Shown here: positions 32,906-45,146 of the stretch, one piece after another
Layout of the letters: the number at the start of each line of letters is the position of its first letter
How positions within the stretch are numbered: position 1 is the first letter of the stretch
Assembly (NCBI GenBank): GCA_026075535.2
Contig: AP026538.1
Span: 3,782,001-3,846,000, forward strand
Direction of reading: 5' to 3'
From: Tricholoma matsutake
Lineage: Eukaryota; Basidiomycota; Agaricomycetes; Agaricales; Tricholomataceae
Length of the DNA: 64,000 bases
The notes under the pieces: model-generated
Database searches by the model: none
What the model saw: only the letters and a program-made list of their open reading frames with translations
What the model was told of the DNA's origin: nothing
Made by a program: the position numbers and the translations under genes

Positions 32906-35611
32906 AGCGCTCGATCATGGACCTGAAACTTCGAGTCAGCCGTCCAATTTGGCGCTCCTTTCAGCTCATCAGGACCAGTCAGTCTTAACCTACCTGTCTC
33001 TCAACTGTAGAAGACTGGGGACTGTTCGGCAACAATCCGAGGCACGAGGTTGCCTGGACGCGCCGGCTTGATTCAATCTGGTATGACCCTTGCTAGTGTT
33101 ACGGATCAGCGGACTACGTCGTCCGAAGGTCAGATGAATAAAAAGATGGTAGATGAAACACTCGTCGGGGGCTGTGCATAGATAAATCATGTCGTGGTGT
33201 GCGTATCTTCAATCTTGGTTGAACTTAAGACCATTCCACCATTCTACCCGGAGCAGTTATCCGTCGATCACCTCCACTCTGATCGATTCTCATTTTCAAC
33301 CTGAGAAAACCCGTAAAGCTAATGCTCCTGCAGCTTGCAAGATCCAAAGATACGGTTGTCACCAGGGCTTTCGAGCCCCTTGATATTCCAAGCGGGACGC
33401 GAGGACTCCGCTTCCTGGGGGTGATTGTTTTTGATCGTTGCCTTCATCCGTACCGCGTAGAGGATGCTGGTCGCATTCTTGCCACGGGAAGCGGACTCTG
33501 ATCGAACCACTTCTTATCATCATCGGAGTTCTCAGGAACGTGGGTGATATTTATCGTGTCATAGTCGCTCCAGCGCTGCACAAGATTAGAGTTAACATAT
33601 AGACAGACATAGACATGATGAGAAACGCCTCGAAAATATTGCGAAAATATGCTTTAAACGATATTCCGGCGCCGCACCCCGTCAAGAAACCGCGGAAGTT
33701 TTCAACAAAGAATTTTTTTTAAGTCGGCCTACCGACGTACAGAACTCGACCACCATCCCTCGTCTCGCAACCCAGGGAAAAACTATTCCTTTCTGCCAGA
33801 AACCCCTTAGCTTATACAGAAACCCTATAGTGAAAGAACTCTGATCCGAAATTTTGATGGCACTGGCCAGTGTTACGCAACATCGCTTCTGACTTGAAAA
33901 GCTTGAACATTTAAGCTATAGCTTTGGGGATGGGCGGCGCACTTCCCTCATCCCGATCATCAACCAATCACCGTTTAGAAAAGAAGGAAATTATGCAACT
34001 AGCGAAATGAATAAGAAAATGACAAAAAACATTGTGTTCCTTGGACCAAGACGGGCGGCGGTTGCCGAACACACCTATCAGATGCGGCACGTTATGCAGC
34101 CACAGGGTTTGCCACCGAGTCACGGCGCGGTGGTGGTCCAAGTGATCAGTTACAAAGATGGTGGGATGGTGGGCAATGGGCATGATGATGGGATCGGGAT
34201 GCGGCGGCGTTGTGCGTGTGAAGATGACGGGGAATATCATTGTTAAGTGATTGTTCGATCAAGATTCAACATGTTGCGTCACAACCTGCTGGGTGATTAC
34301 CTTCACTGTCTCTACAGTCTCTACTGCATGTGAAGAGCCATATATATAATCACATTATATATATATACAAATGTTATCTACAAAAAAAAAAGCGAAGGGA
34401 AATGGACAGGAATGAGTAGACTGTAGAAGATGCTCGTCAGGATGGACGTTAGCCGCAGCGTCGCGCACGTTGATGAACCGTGGGAGATGGAGATCGGTTG
34501 ATGAGGTGTCCCCAAAGTGGTTGAGCGGATTTGATGTGACAGACCCATCACCGTGATCATTCCGCTCACCATAAACTCAATTTGAGCAAATACTTACCAG
34601 GGGTTTCTCAAAAAACCCTGAGAAACCCTGGGTTTCTGAATAGTTTAACCCCGCAACCCAAAGTCCCAAGAAGGGATTCTGTGCCGATGGGAAGTACACA
34701 TGGAAGCCAAGAGACGAAGCCACCGTGGTATGAGAACAGAATGCCTAGGAATGAAAAGTATTAAAGTCTTCTGTCGATGAATACTTTGAACATATATACC
34801 GACATGAACAACGCGAAAGCTTTAGCTGTGGGATTCAACTTCAGTCAGTTCTGTTATATCGGGAAGAGCTTGACAAGAGCTTGAAGACTTGGCGACCCAT
34901 ATGTCTTCATCGATCATCTAGATTCTAGGATCAGCATTTCGATCCGATATCACGACCAAAACTTAGCGCGATAGTGTTCCTTGAATACTGCAGTATAAAA
35001 TTGCGAAATCGCACTTAACCCAAGTGAAGGGCCAAGTTTACTGTTTCATGTCCTAGAATGGACCACCCTGCGGCCTGGGCTTAATTTCAGGTCGTTGACT
35101 GTTCGCCGGACAAGCCGTTACTAACTTACCTCGGTGATCATTAACTGACCCCGAGATTGCTTCATTCAGATGATAAGTATATTCCTCACTTCAATTTTCG
35201 TCTGGTAAATTTATCAAGCCGTGGAACTCCATACATCTACATGACAACACAGGAACAGGTGTTGGATGTTGAGTGACGTTGACCCGTGGTGTCTTGGTCG
35301 CGTGTTGAAGGCTGTCGAAGGTAGCGTATAGAAGCGTTTACTAAGACTCTGTTCGTAAGTAAAGCCGGAATGGCATCACTTGACACTTTCCTAAACTACC
35401 ATTCTCTTATGTAACCTTCCTACCTACTAGTTCTATATGATCCCGCCGCTCCTCCGACACTATGACCCCGCCGTTCCAGATCCCGCCGTTCCTCTGACGC
35501 TAGTTCCCCGACCCCGTGTGTGGTCTTGATCATCCTTCCCCTCTGGTTGACATCACTGAGGTGGGGCCGTTGAAAATCAGCACAGCAAATAATAGTCAAG
35601 ATAGGGTGGCT
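32906..35611. other. intergenic region, no gene recognised
   Basis: CpG-containing, with short broken frames. Minor items: a hairpin GGGTTTCTCA...TGAGAAACCC at 34601-34629, an AT dinucleotide run near 34339-34370, and a short repeat of CCCGCCGYTCC at about 35444-35492. A plus-strand frame at 33189-33383 has no recognised domain. Confidence 0.4.
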
Positions 35612-35866
35612 TACATCAGGAAAACTACAAGTTCTTTTTTGAGGTCTTTTGAGTCTTTTGAAAGTCCTAAAGACCTAGATTACTTTCCATGCCCAGTCTC
35701 ACCAGCATCTTTTCAAAGTCTCAAAAGTCTCAAGAAAAGCCTTGAAAGATGGCTCAAAAGGATGCAAAAGCAAGTGAAAAAGCTACTTGGAACACATTTT
35801 GGTAGATAGGTAGAACAATAATTGATTATTCTATACAATGTACATGAAGATATCAAGGTAGCTAAA

Positions 35867-36154
35867 CTAAAGACAGGCGAACAAAGTCCTAGGGTTCCAC
35901 ATCATACAGTGACACAGCTCCAATAGCTTACCAGTGCCTTGTGATGGACCACACCATACAAAGCAGCGACAGGTGTTGCAGCCTGCATGGTCAACACAAG
36001 CACATTTGTGATCCCCGGTCTTCAAGAAGCAAAGTGGTAATGGTAGAGTATTGCAGTACATGCCTTGTAAATGCCCACTGAACGACGGGCTGTCGGTCCT
36101 GTTGTCATCCCCCTCCTGGTCTTGGTCTTGACCGTCGTCTGCTACCGCTGTCAC
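35867..36154 (-). pseudogene. Cys-rich reading frame, unrecognised
   Basis: A minus-strand open frame of about 95 codons begins acidic (QDQDQEGDDNRTDSPSFSG) and continues with a Cys/His-rich part (DHKCACVDHAGCNTCRCFVW). Interrupted upstream by the hAT-like MITE at 36168. May be a relic exon of the 4.5-kb element. No family recognised. Confidence 0.25.
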
Positions 36155-36167
36155 TGCTGGTTGGTCC

Positions 36168-36723
36168 TAGTGTTGCCAACGGCGCGGCTCGGAGCCGCGA
36201 GCCGTTGAGCCGAGCCGCTATTTTGGGCCAGCTGCGCCGATAAATCGGCTCGCAGCTCAAAGCCGCCCAGAGCCGCTCAAGCCATGCTCTAAGTTGTCTA
36301 AAGTTCAGAGGTGCTAGATGACTTTAAACCTTCTGAAAATATTATAGAACACTCTGTAGAAGTCCCTGCTGCTAATTTGAATGCATATTTTCACACCCTA
36401 TTCCCCACTGCCATCGCGCGAGCATTTTTTGTGATAGGTAACAAGGAGATAAACACAGCCAAACAATCTCATCAATGATGCGGATCCATACAAAACTCAA
36501 TAGTATGCCATATTTCTTTTGTAATAATGGTCTACATGACTTACTTGACATTAAAAAGCATAACTGAAGCATAATTACAAGTAGAATGGTGAGCCCACAA
36601 CTTTGGGCAATTTCAATCAGCTTAGCCAGCTCAGAGTCACTCGGGGCGACTTAGCACCATTTTGATCAGCTCAAGTGCCTGAGCTGCGCTGCAGGCAAGC
36701 CAAGCTGAGCCATGGCATCACTA
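36168..36723. mobile_element. hAT-like MITE with 8-bp target duplication
   Basis: Flanked by perfect GTTGGTCC (36160-36167 and 36724-36731). Ends TAGTGTTGCCA and TGGCATCACTA are inverted repeats with one mismatch. Subterminal GC-rich words around AGCCGAGCCGCT at the left and AGCTGAGCC at the right are related. 556 bp, no transposase. The 8-bp duplication and the TAGTGTTGCC terminus are typical of hAT elements. Confidence 0.85.
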
Positions 36724-36825
36724 GTTGGTCCCCGCCCTGGCCATTGTCTGCTGCCATTGTCATTCCTGGTGTTCCATATGATCCAGTTTGTAAGTCTGGC
36801 CCCACAGACTCACAACATTATGACA

Positions 36826-37116
36826 AGTTAATTTACCTATGCCGCTGTTACACACTTCCACGGTGCCAGCACACCACACACATCACCAACACAGCCACCG
36901 GCGATAGCACAGCCACCTATGGCACATAAACAACTCACCAACACCAGACATACCAATGTCTGTGTTACATTAATTTACCTACGCCACCATTACACACTTC
37001 CACAGTGCTGGCACAGCCACACACATCGCCAACACAACCACCCTCGCTGCTGGCACAGCCACCTACAGTGCATAAACAACTCACCAACACCAGATATACC
37101 AATGTCTGTGTTACAG
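36826..37116. repeat. two-unit tandem duplication, about 146-bp period
   Basis: Both units run from TTAATTTACCTAYGCC to CCAATGTCTGTGTTACA (about 36829-36970 and 36971-37115). They differ by scattered changes, often at CpG sites. Confidence 0.8.
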
Positions 37117-39950
37117 TGAGTTATGGCCACCCTACACACCGGCAACATGCATCCTGGCAATGGCACCATACATCCTTATTACCTTTCTATCCACATCCAA
37201 CAGTGCTGACATTATCCTATTGATGCAGTACCTTCCTATTATGTGACTATGCCTGATGCAGCCTTCCCAAATCACACACTACATTTAATGCAGCCTTTTA
37301 CTTACATGGTCAATCTTTTTCTTATATATTGCTTATTTTATATTCCTTAACCTTCGTTCCTACTTCCATGCAATGAAGATAATTTGATCCTGTCCTTTAG
37401 TAAACCTAAGTCTAGTGCAGGCTGCCAAACTCAGCATCCTTCCACAGTTCCTGTTGTCCATGGTCCACATCTCCATCTTTGTGTCCTTGCCATGGTTCCC
37501 ATCATACTAGTGGTGGGTGCTGGGTTTCTGGAAAGGCAGGGTGGTCAGTGGAGGTGGTAGATGGGTGGTGGTTGGTTCTTACCTGGTGTCAGCAGTGCTG
37601 TTGTTCCCATCTGTTGCTGTCATCATCCTTGTCTTCATGGTGTGGAAAGGAAAGTAGACATTTCTGTCGACTTCCCCATTCTGGCACATTTCTCTTGATG
37701 AACATTCTCATGGTAACGTCCTACATTTCTTTTGTGCACTTTCTGTTCCACTCCTTTATGTCTGTACTATTATTTCATGATATTATTGATTGCCCTTCAC
37801 AGACCTTGAGAAAATCTAATTCAGACTCCTCACATGCTCCAAAGCCACAATATGTGTCTGACACATGACCTTTGAGAATTACTTCAGCAATATAATCAAG
37901 GGATTTGACTACCCAACCACATTTTGATGGATTCACATTGGGTTTTGGTCCTTCCTATTGAACTCCTCTTGTTTGTCTTGTTTTCTATAAATTTCATTAT
38001 GGCCGAAGCACTTTTACAGTTTACATTCTCACAGTTAGCTGGGTTCCAACTTGATGGGCAGTGTGTCTAGAAGGTAAGGGTTGAGGACTGTATTTTGGTG
38101 TGCTCCACGCTTGTGGGGGCTCTGAGCTGCATTCCATTAATAGAGCACCCCAGATACAGGTCCACGTCCCCGAGTCATTCCTGGACACCAAGCTCTTAGA
38201 CAAGGATTCAGCAATGCCACAATAAGTTTTGTTTTGTTGTGACTTTCATTTCTCATTCTATTTTTAACTGCACCATGTGATGCACTCATTTCTCACTCTT
38301 TTCTATTTCTGTATTCTAGATTTTGTTCTGGTTGGCATGAGAGCACGCATGCAACCATGTGATTATTGTACCCTACAGGACATTCTGTATAAATACCTCA
38401 TATGTTTTTTGTAACAAGCAATCCAGACTTTCCCACTTTCTCTCCTCTCCCACCACTGAGTCTCTTATTCCTCACCCTAGTAACACAAGTCCTGTACATG
38501 CAAGTACAGAATCTAGATAAGTAGCAATGCCTACTACTGCTCACCCTACTGTTTCTGTCTCCCCTTTGCCACTTCTCAATGTCTTTGCAGCTTTGATAGT
38601 GATTGTCCCATGCATATACCACATATAGGCATGTGCTCTGGGTATCTTGTGTCCCAGTTGGCATTTACAGAAGTTCTCATGAGCTTCAAGTTTGATCATG
38701 TCTAATATCAATCATCTGTTTATGGGTGCTCCAGTATAGTGATTTGTGTATTTCCTCCCTTCTACCTCATCCTTGCTTGTACTGAACCTATGGGACTACA
38801 GTACCTAGTCTGATAAATCCTTATATATCCCTCCCTTTCCCCCCTATGCTCACTTCATCTGCAGAGACAGATCAACTGAGGTCATTGAACCTTCGGGATT
38901 CTTATTCCCCTTCCACAATGGCCATCAGCTCTCTTTGCAGTCCCTGGTTTGCACCCCTCCATTGTCTCAGTGGTTGCCATTTCCATATGTAGGTCATCTC
39001 AAGCTCACTGCATCATGGTAAGATGGTCAAAACCTAAATCAATGAATATATATGTTAGTTAGAATGAAATAAGAAATAAAACAGAGATGAAAACTTACCT
39101 GGGCCCAAAACAATGTCAATGTCATTTTGGGCTGGTGATTCATGCCGCGTTGGTTGTTTGTAGCCTCTGGTGCCATTATCCAGTGTGTAGTGGCTGTGGG
39201 AGTTGTTGTGCTGGATATTGAGGTGGTGGTAGTGTGATGGGAGCAGGACATTGTGGCCTGATGAGTGCTGGTGTTCATGGTTGTTGCTGTTGGTGGTGCT
39301 GGGTTGTCTTGTTACAATAGGTGTATAACCTAAAAATAATGAAAATAGTTAGTTCAGTGAAAGAAACAAGGGAAGAAACTTACCTAGAGGCCCAAACGAC
39401 AATAGATGGACACTGTTTGTGCAACATGACTTGTTTGCCTAGGTGTGGTTCTTCTATGTGGTGACAAGCATTGGGGTTCTGTGGGTGTTGACAAAGCAGG
39501 GGTGGGCAAACAAGAAAGAAGCATATACCTAAACAATAGATGTCGCTTGGACAGTGGGTGTTGGAGAGGCTGTGCATGCCAGAATTGCAATAACACATGG
39601 TTTTGCTTGAGGGCCAGTGATTGCCACATGATGGAACATCCATTTGGATTGTCAACTTATGTACCTATAATTACAGATGACTGGCTGTACAATAGCAGTA
39701 ACCTACAAGCCTAAGACGTGATCTGATGGGTTGCCACAAAATTCACAAACACTATTTCTAAATATCTTGTGTATGCAACAACAGTACTACTGTTATTATT
39801 AAACAGGAGCCTATGCTTTTAGTACTTATGCCAGTACTATTATTTTATTTGGAATACAAGTTTGTTTTCACTTGATTCATACCTTATTACTGAACAAGAA
39901 CTAAAACTCTTAAAAGTCCTGAAAGTTAAAAGGTAAAGAATAAAAAGTAA
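37117..39950. other. interior of the 4.5-kb TIR segment, no gene recognised
   Basis: CpG-poor and stop-rich. Two minus-strand stretches end in similar exon-donor sequences (TGGGCCCAGGTAAGT near 39103-39117 and TGGGCCTCTAGGTAAGT near 39380-39396), also found at 63340-63356. These hint at a repeated first exon of an unrecognised repeat gene. Confidence 0.35.
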
Positions 39951-40111
39951 AAGTTCAAAAGTAAAACCCCAAAAGTCTCAAAAAAGTAAAAGTCCAAAAA
40001 GCAAAAGTCTTGAAAGGACTGAAAGTCCAAAGACAAAGAGCTGGAAGTCTCCAAAAAGCCAAAGTCTCAAAGTCAAAGTACTTGTAGTTTTCCTGATGTA
40101 CTCTGGAGGAT

Positions 40112-41023
40112 TCATTGGCCTCTCCCTGTCAGTACATGTGCTAGTACTTTGCATGGAAATCCCAAGTTCTGTGAGGCGACTCTACCCAACATTGTGTACA
40201 CAGCCACTATTGCAGTTGCCAGCTGGCCTTGGCTTGGCCTTTGTAGAATTAGGGCTCCACTCCTGGCCATCCCATCATGATGCCAGCTGCAGCCAGCTGA
40301 CTTGAGAAAGTGGCCAGTAAAGTGCTGATTTGTGTAGTAAATTACACCTGTAAGAAGGTACTCTTTTGCAATGTCATTGTGGTTTATCTGGAGTCTTGTA
40401 TTGAGAAGGGGGGGTTCACCTCTCCATTGAAATGCAATCAAAGGTGGGTGGCTCTGAAATGTAGTTTTTCTGATTTGTGGCTGGCCACACATTGTGCACA
40501 TTGAAGCCAGCTTGGTGATTTATATGTGTTTGTAAGTGCACGCCTGGTGGTGCTGCTGCCAGTGCAAATGTATAAACAAGGGAAGACTGTCTCCCTTCCA
40601 AGTTCCTGTAGAATGTTCACAGCTTGAACATTGTCAGGTGGATGAGGTAACATGTTGGCCAGTTTCAAGCAATTTCTCCAGAATGCTATGAACACTTATA
40701 AATTTACCAAATTCAAATTCTCCTGAAATATTTGCAAGAAGTTGCCTGAAGTTGTCCTGGATTGTTTCCAAAGAAAGGCTATGAGCAGGCATGGGAACCA
40801 CACTGGCATGATTCTGAAACCCATTTAGCAGAGAGGTCATGGGCTTGTTTCCTAAGGTTGTCCACAATGCTTGGTCACTGTGATGGAGACTCTGCCATAT
40901 GTTAAAAAGGATAGTGGATGCTTCTTGATCTTGTACCGCCACCACCTCAAAGTTTCCCATGGCCAAATAGGTCACAGGGACTAGGGGAACAACAAACAGG
41001 AATATAGAATAGTGTAGAATCAT
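40112..41023 (-). pseudogene. decayed Agaricomycete transposon-associated protein (HFT...HDG type)
   Basis: Minus-strand pieces in changing frames. The upstream piece (41023-40634) has LFNIWQSLHHSDQALWTTLG-like helical sequence. The downstream piece (40501-40112) has C-x2-C, PPLIAFQWRGEPP, then LTGVIYYTNQHFTGHFLK and WHHDGM. The IIYY-x-x-x-HFT...(W/F)HDGM signature is found in a recurrent family of hypothetical Agaricomycete repeat proteins that may have a cysteine-peptidase-like fold. Assignment is from memory. Several frameshifts are present. Confidence 0.4.
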
Positions 41024-41300
41024 AATGATGTGACCACCACTGGCAGTACCTACCCCTCCTCAAACAAGACAAAAAAGTGCAACAACAGCACCAGCAAAGA
41101 AAACCAGAAAATGCCAATGGGACACACACAGATATATGAAACAAAGAGCAGGCCCTGACATTCCTACAGGCAAAAGAATATCTAGTACCAGGTGAGCCCA
41201 CCAATCTCCTAAATTTATCACATGTCCTATTCCAGTTCACACACACAGCTGCCAAAATGCTAAAAACCTTAATGGATGGACTTAGAGCAGTGGGGTTTCT
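41024..41300. other. spacer before copia LTR
   Basis: CpG-poor. Possibly the N-terminal remainder of the preceding decayed protein. No clear features. Confidence 0.3.
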
Positions 41301-41574
41301 TGTTGGAGCAGACTATATATGCTGCACAGCAGAAGAGACAACAAGTTCCTTACAACCTACCTGGGGTTTAGTAAGACTTACAGCTAGGGTTAGCAGAGGT
41401 AAGAACACTGTATTCCTAGTACGGTACAGGTTCTCCTTATATACATAAATATAAGGCAGTCACATGACTCAGGAATGTGTTTACCACATGTATGCACAGT
41501 AAGTGCAGTAACATGTGTATGCTGCATGTATTGCCTCATGTATACAGCATGCATCATGGGGATTAATTTCAACA
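41301..41574 (-). repeat. 3' LTR of the copia element
   Basis: Plus-strand TGTTGGAGC...TTTCAACA, 274 bp, closely similar to 41730-42023. A short purine-rich tract (TTTGAGGGG on the minus strand, 41575-41583) precedes it. The polyprotein stop is at 41604-41606, only about 30 nt away. Confidence 0.9.
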
Positions 41575-41603
41575 CCCCTCAAACTGTACAGTGCTCTAAG
41601 CAG

Positions 41604-41729
41604 CTAAGTTTGAATCTTGAAAGTAATTCCGAGAGAGTCTCTAAATTTCCTGAATAGGATAGCACCAAGGTTCTTTGTGAACATGTCAGCTGGATTATCA
41701 CTTCCAGGAATAAAAACAACTGTGACTTC
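41604..41729 (-). pseudogene. copia RNase H C-terminal end
   Basis: Reads VFIPGSDNPADMFTKNLGAI, the conserved end of copia RNase H (YVPT/SxxQPADIFTK type), then FRDSLGI and a stop. It is separated from the rest of the domain by the solo LTR at 41730-42023. Confidence 0.9.
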
Positions 41730-42023
41730 TGTTGGAGCAGACTATATACGCTGCACAGGGGAAGAGACAACACGTTCCTTACAACCTACCTGGGGTTTAG
41801 TTAGACTTACAGCTAGGGTTAGCAGAGGTAAGAACACTGTATTCCCACTACGGTACAGGTTCTCCTTATATACATAATAATAAGGATGTCACATGACTCA
41901 GGAATGTGTTTACCACATGTATGCACAGTAAGCACAGTAACATGTGTATGCTGCATGTATTGCCTCATGTATGTAGCATGTAACATGTGTATGCTGCATG
42001 TATCTCAGGGTTTAATTTCAACA
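41730..42023 (-). mobile_element. solo LTR of the copia family inside copia RNase H
   Basis: TGTTGGAGC...TTTCAACA, 294 bp, perfect 5-bp duplication ACTTC (41725-41729 and 42024-42028). Removing it joins the RTKHIDICYHYTHE block to the VFIPGSDNPADMFTK block. It contains a repeated ATGTGTATGCTGCATGTAT (about 41943-42002). Confidence 0.95.
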
Positions 42024-43296
42024 ACTTCATCATTTTCTATGCATTCATGGGTATAGTGGTAGCAAATGTCTATATGTTTGGTCCTTCTTTCCTGAACTGG
42101 ATTTGATCCGATAAAGATGGATCGCGCAGATTGGTATGCACTTCAGTATATATCCAAGTTCCTGGAATAAGGACTCTATCCACACTATCTGCTGACAAGT
42201 GTTGGAGAGAGCCATATATTTGGCTTCTGTGGGTGACAGTGCTACAGTTTTTTGTAAACGGGACTGCCAGCACACAATGCCACTTGCTAGAGTAGCAAAG
42301 TAACCCATTGTAGATCGGCGCTTGACAGTGTCAGCTGCCCAATCAGAATCTGTGAAGGCCTGTAGCCCTTTGGATTTCTCTCCATTGTAGACAATATTAT
42401 ATTTCTGGGTTCCCACCAGATAGCGCATGATGTACATCACTTTGTCTAGATGTTCTTGGCTAGGATTAGCTGAGAATTGTGACATCTTGATTACTGCATA
42501 AGCAATATCAGGTTGCATTCCGAGCATCAGATACAATAAAGATCCAATATTTTGATCTAAGTGCCGCGTTTGGCGTCGCTGTGTTTTCCAACAGTTTGTA
42601 ACCAGTTGGGAGCGGAGTGGGGGCAACTTTGGCATTTGTCATCTCAAACCTCTCAAGCACTTTGGCGAGATATTTGGTTTGATCAAGTTTGACTTTATTT
42701 GCAGTCTGGGTGATGCGTATGCCTAAGAATTCCATGACCTTTTCAGTACTATGGCACTCCCAATGCTTTAGACAAGCATTCTTCTTTTCATCCACAAGTT
42801 TCTTGTTTTTCCCCATGAACAAGCCATCATCAACATAGACCAGCACAATGACAATGCTGCCTGTCTTAGGATCCTTGTGTATGAAAATACCAGCATTGGA
42901 GCTGGCATGCACAAACCCAATGGTGTGCATAAATGCCTCTAGCTCTTTCCACCATGCTAGTGAGGCCTGTTTAAGGCCATACAATGCTCAGCATAAGCAC
43001 ATTACTTTGCACTCTTTTCCCTTGAGTCTGAAATTCTTGGGTTGATCCATATAGATCTCCTCATCTAGTTTGCCATATAAAAATGCAGTTTTTACATCTA
43101 GACCAGTCATATACATGCCTTCTAGAGATGCAAGTGCAAACATGAGGCGTACGGTCTTGTAGCGGACTACTGGTGAGAAAATCTCATCAAAGTCAACACC
43201 TTCGACTTGTGAAAAGCCTTTGGCCATGAGTCTGGCTCGTTTTCTTCTGTCTGATTTCACAGAGTTTTCAATCATGTGGAAGATCGACAATGTCAT
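42024..43296 (-). pseudogene. copia reverse transcriptase and RNase H
   Basis: RT begins around RKRARLMAKGFSQVEGVDFD (43250-43190) with SPVVRYKTVRLMFALA and LDVKTAFLYGKLDEEIYM. The second piece (42984-42508) contains MYGLKQASLAWW, the intact catalytic YVDD (about 42840) and FLGIRITQ. Then copia RNase H: AYAVIKMSQFSANPS, AFTDSDWAAD and QTLSPTEAKYMA-like sequence, ending with RTKHIDICYHYTHE. Several frameshifts (about 42985, 42530, 42110) break the frame. Confidence 0.9.
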
Positions 43297-45091
43297 AGAC
43301 TTGTCGCTTGTGAAGAGCCTCTAATTCTTCATGACAAGCCTGTGTCCACTCAAGTTGCTGCTGCCATGGTAGGCGCGCAATATCATGAAATTGGTTTGGA
43401 ACTTGGCTTATTTTGCTTGATGGTGTGACTGCTTTTGACAACAGCCAGCGAATAAGCTTATCTCCACCTTCCTTGGTTATCTTTCTAATATAACCTGCTT
43501 CGTCCTGTTCCCCCATTGGGTGATCATGTTCTTGATTATTGGAATTGGGCACACTCTTGTGGGGTGCCAAACTTGGTCCAGCAACCAGTTCTTGCTGTTG
43601 AGATTGTGGTTGTGTTTGGTTATGATCCAAATCTTGACCCACAGATCTCTTCCAATATCGATCATGTGCAATGTCTCTCTCTATGTCAGAGGGGAGTCGC
43701 TTCTCTCCATAGGTATTGCCAGGACAGTTTGGGATGTTCCTCTGCCTGCCTGATCGATGGTGCAATTGCTGCCATTCCTGTTGATCATCACGTCTTGGAC
43801 AAAAGTCCTCAGTGGTTACTGGAGGTGGCAGAGGAGGAGCGTCAGTCACATTGTCATGCGCCTTTTGCTCGCTTGGTACATCATCATCATCTTTTTCTGG
43901 TGACTGAGGAAGGGGCAGATTTTGTGGTGGTATAGAATCATCACCATCCGTTCCAGATGAGTTATCATCATCTTCTGGTTCTGGAGGTGGAAAATCACCA
44001 AGGTCTGTCTTGGCAGGAGTTTTAGCTCTGGGACAGCATGGGAACAATGTTTCATCAAATAGTGCCATACACCAATGAATATTGCACTACTAAGTTGCAT
44101 GAAACGGTATGCTTCAATGCCATCTTCTAATCCAAGGTACGTCATTAACTCCGATTGAGGAGCTAATGTGATTGGACATTTCTCCTTGGGTAGATAGACG
44201 TAAGCACTGCAACCAAAGACCTTCAGATCGTTTAGATCTGGGCAGACTTTATTCAGGTCCTCAAAAGGTGTCAGCCATTTCAGGTGCCTTATTGGGGTTT
44301 GGTTGTATAGGTGTGTTGCATGTTCAATGCAAAATTCCCACCATGATTGTGGTAGACAAGCGGTAAATTGCAGGGTTTGCGACTTTTCCATTATTGTCCT
44401 TATGGCACGCTCTGTGTGCCCATTCTGTTGGTGAATGTGGGGTGCAGACATCTCTATTTTGATGCTGAAATTCTTGAGCATATTTTGTAGCTCACGATCT
44501 TTGAACTCCCCCCCCTGGATCAACATGCCAGCGCTTGATTGTAGCGCCATATTGGGTCAAAGCCATTGCCTGAAATTGTCTAATCACTGCAGCAGTGTCA
44601 GACTTCTTTCTAAGGCACTGGACCCAGATATGTGACATTTTGTCGTCTAGAAATACAATGAAGTATTTATATTTGTGGTATGATAGTACTGGGAGTTCCT
44701 TTAGATCAGAATGTATGAATTCAAAGGATTTCTCTGCATATGAATTTGATTTAGGAAAAGATTTTGACATCATTTTCTCTTCAGTGCACCCTGGACATAT
44801 AATTTTGTCTTTAGGAATAATTAAATTCCTTGAAAATTTTATGGTGCTGTTAGGCATTTTCCCTAGCACCTGTTTGGATGGGTGTCCAAGTTGCCTATGC
44901 CAAGTCAAGTAGTCAGCGACATACATGGTTGCGACATTGATCCTCTTGGTGCTCAATATATGAGTCCGAGCCCAATAGATTGTGTTGTGTCTCCTAAGAG
45001 TACAATCTAATATTGGGTTTCCTTTCTCAAAAAATGAAATGTGTGCAGAGGAACCATGCACATCACTTCCATCTTGTAAAAAGATGCCCAT
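43297..45091 (-). pseudogene. copia integrase and linker
   Basis: GAG-pre-integrase motif YLTWHRQLGHPSKQVLGKMP (about 44910-44850) with zinc-binding CPGC. Integrase core: FIHSDLKELP (first Asp), WHVDPGGG (second Asp), and HIHQQNGHTERAIRTIMEKS (catalytic Glu), followed by NQTPIRHLKWLTPFE and FGCSAYVYLP. An acidic/Pro-rich linker (43268-44068) leads to RT. Frameshift at about 44500. Confidence 0.9.
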
Positions 45092-45146
45092 TGACAGTAG
45101 TCGAGTACTACAGTTGAGTATGTAGTAGACGGGGTATAATCGTGTT

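Larger units (their letters stand above)
35612..40100. mobile_element. 4.5-kb segment bounded by 21-bp inverted repeats
   Basis: 35612-35632 and 40080-40100 are perfect inverted repeats (TACATCAGGAAAACTACAAG plus T). Inside both ends run A/T-rich tracts with many AAAGTCTCAAAAGTC words (35636-35770 and 39890-40075), in opposite orientation. The interior is CpG-poor, with no intact ORF and no recognised transposase. No clear target duplication was found. It could be a decayed DNA transposon. Confidence 0.55.

Noticed and set aside
41301..42023. Tandem pair of copia LTRs as a structural feature of the element
   Set aside because: The inner copy has its own perfect ACTTC target duplication and splits the RNase H frame, so it is an independent insertion.
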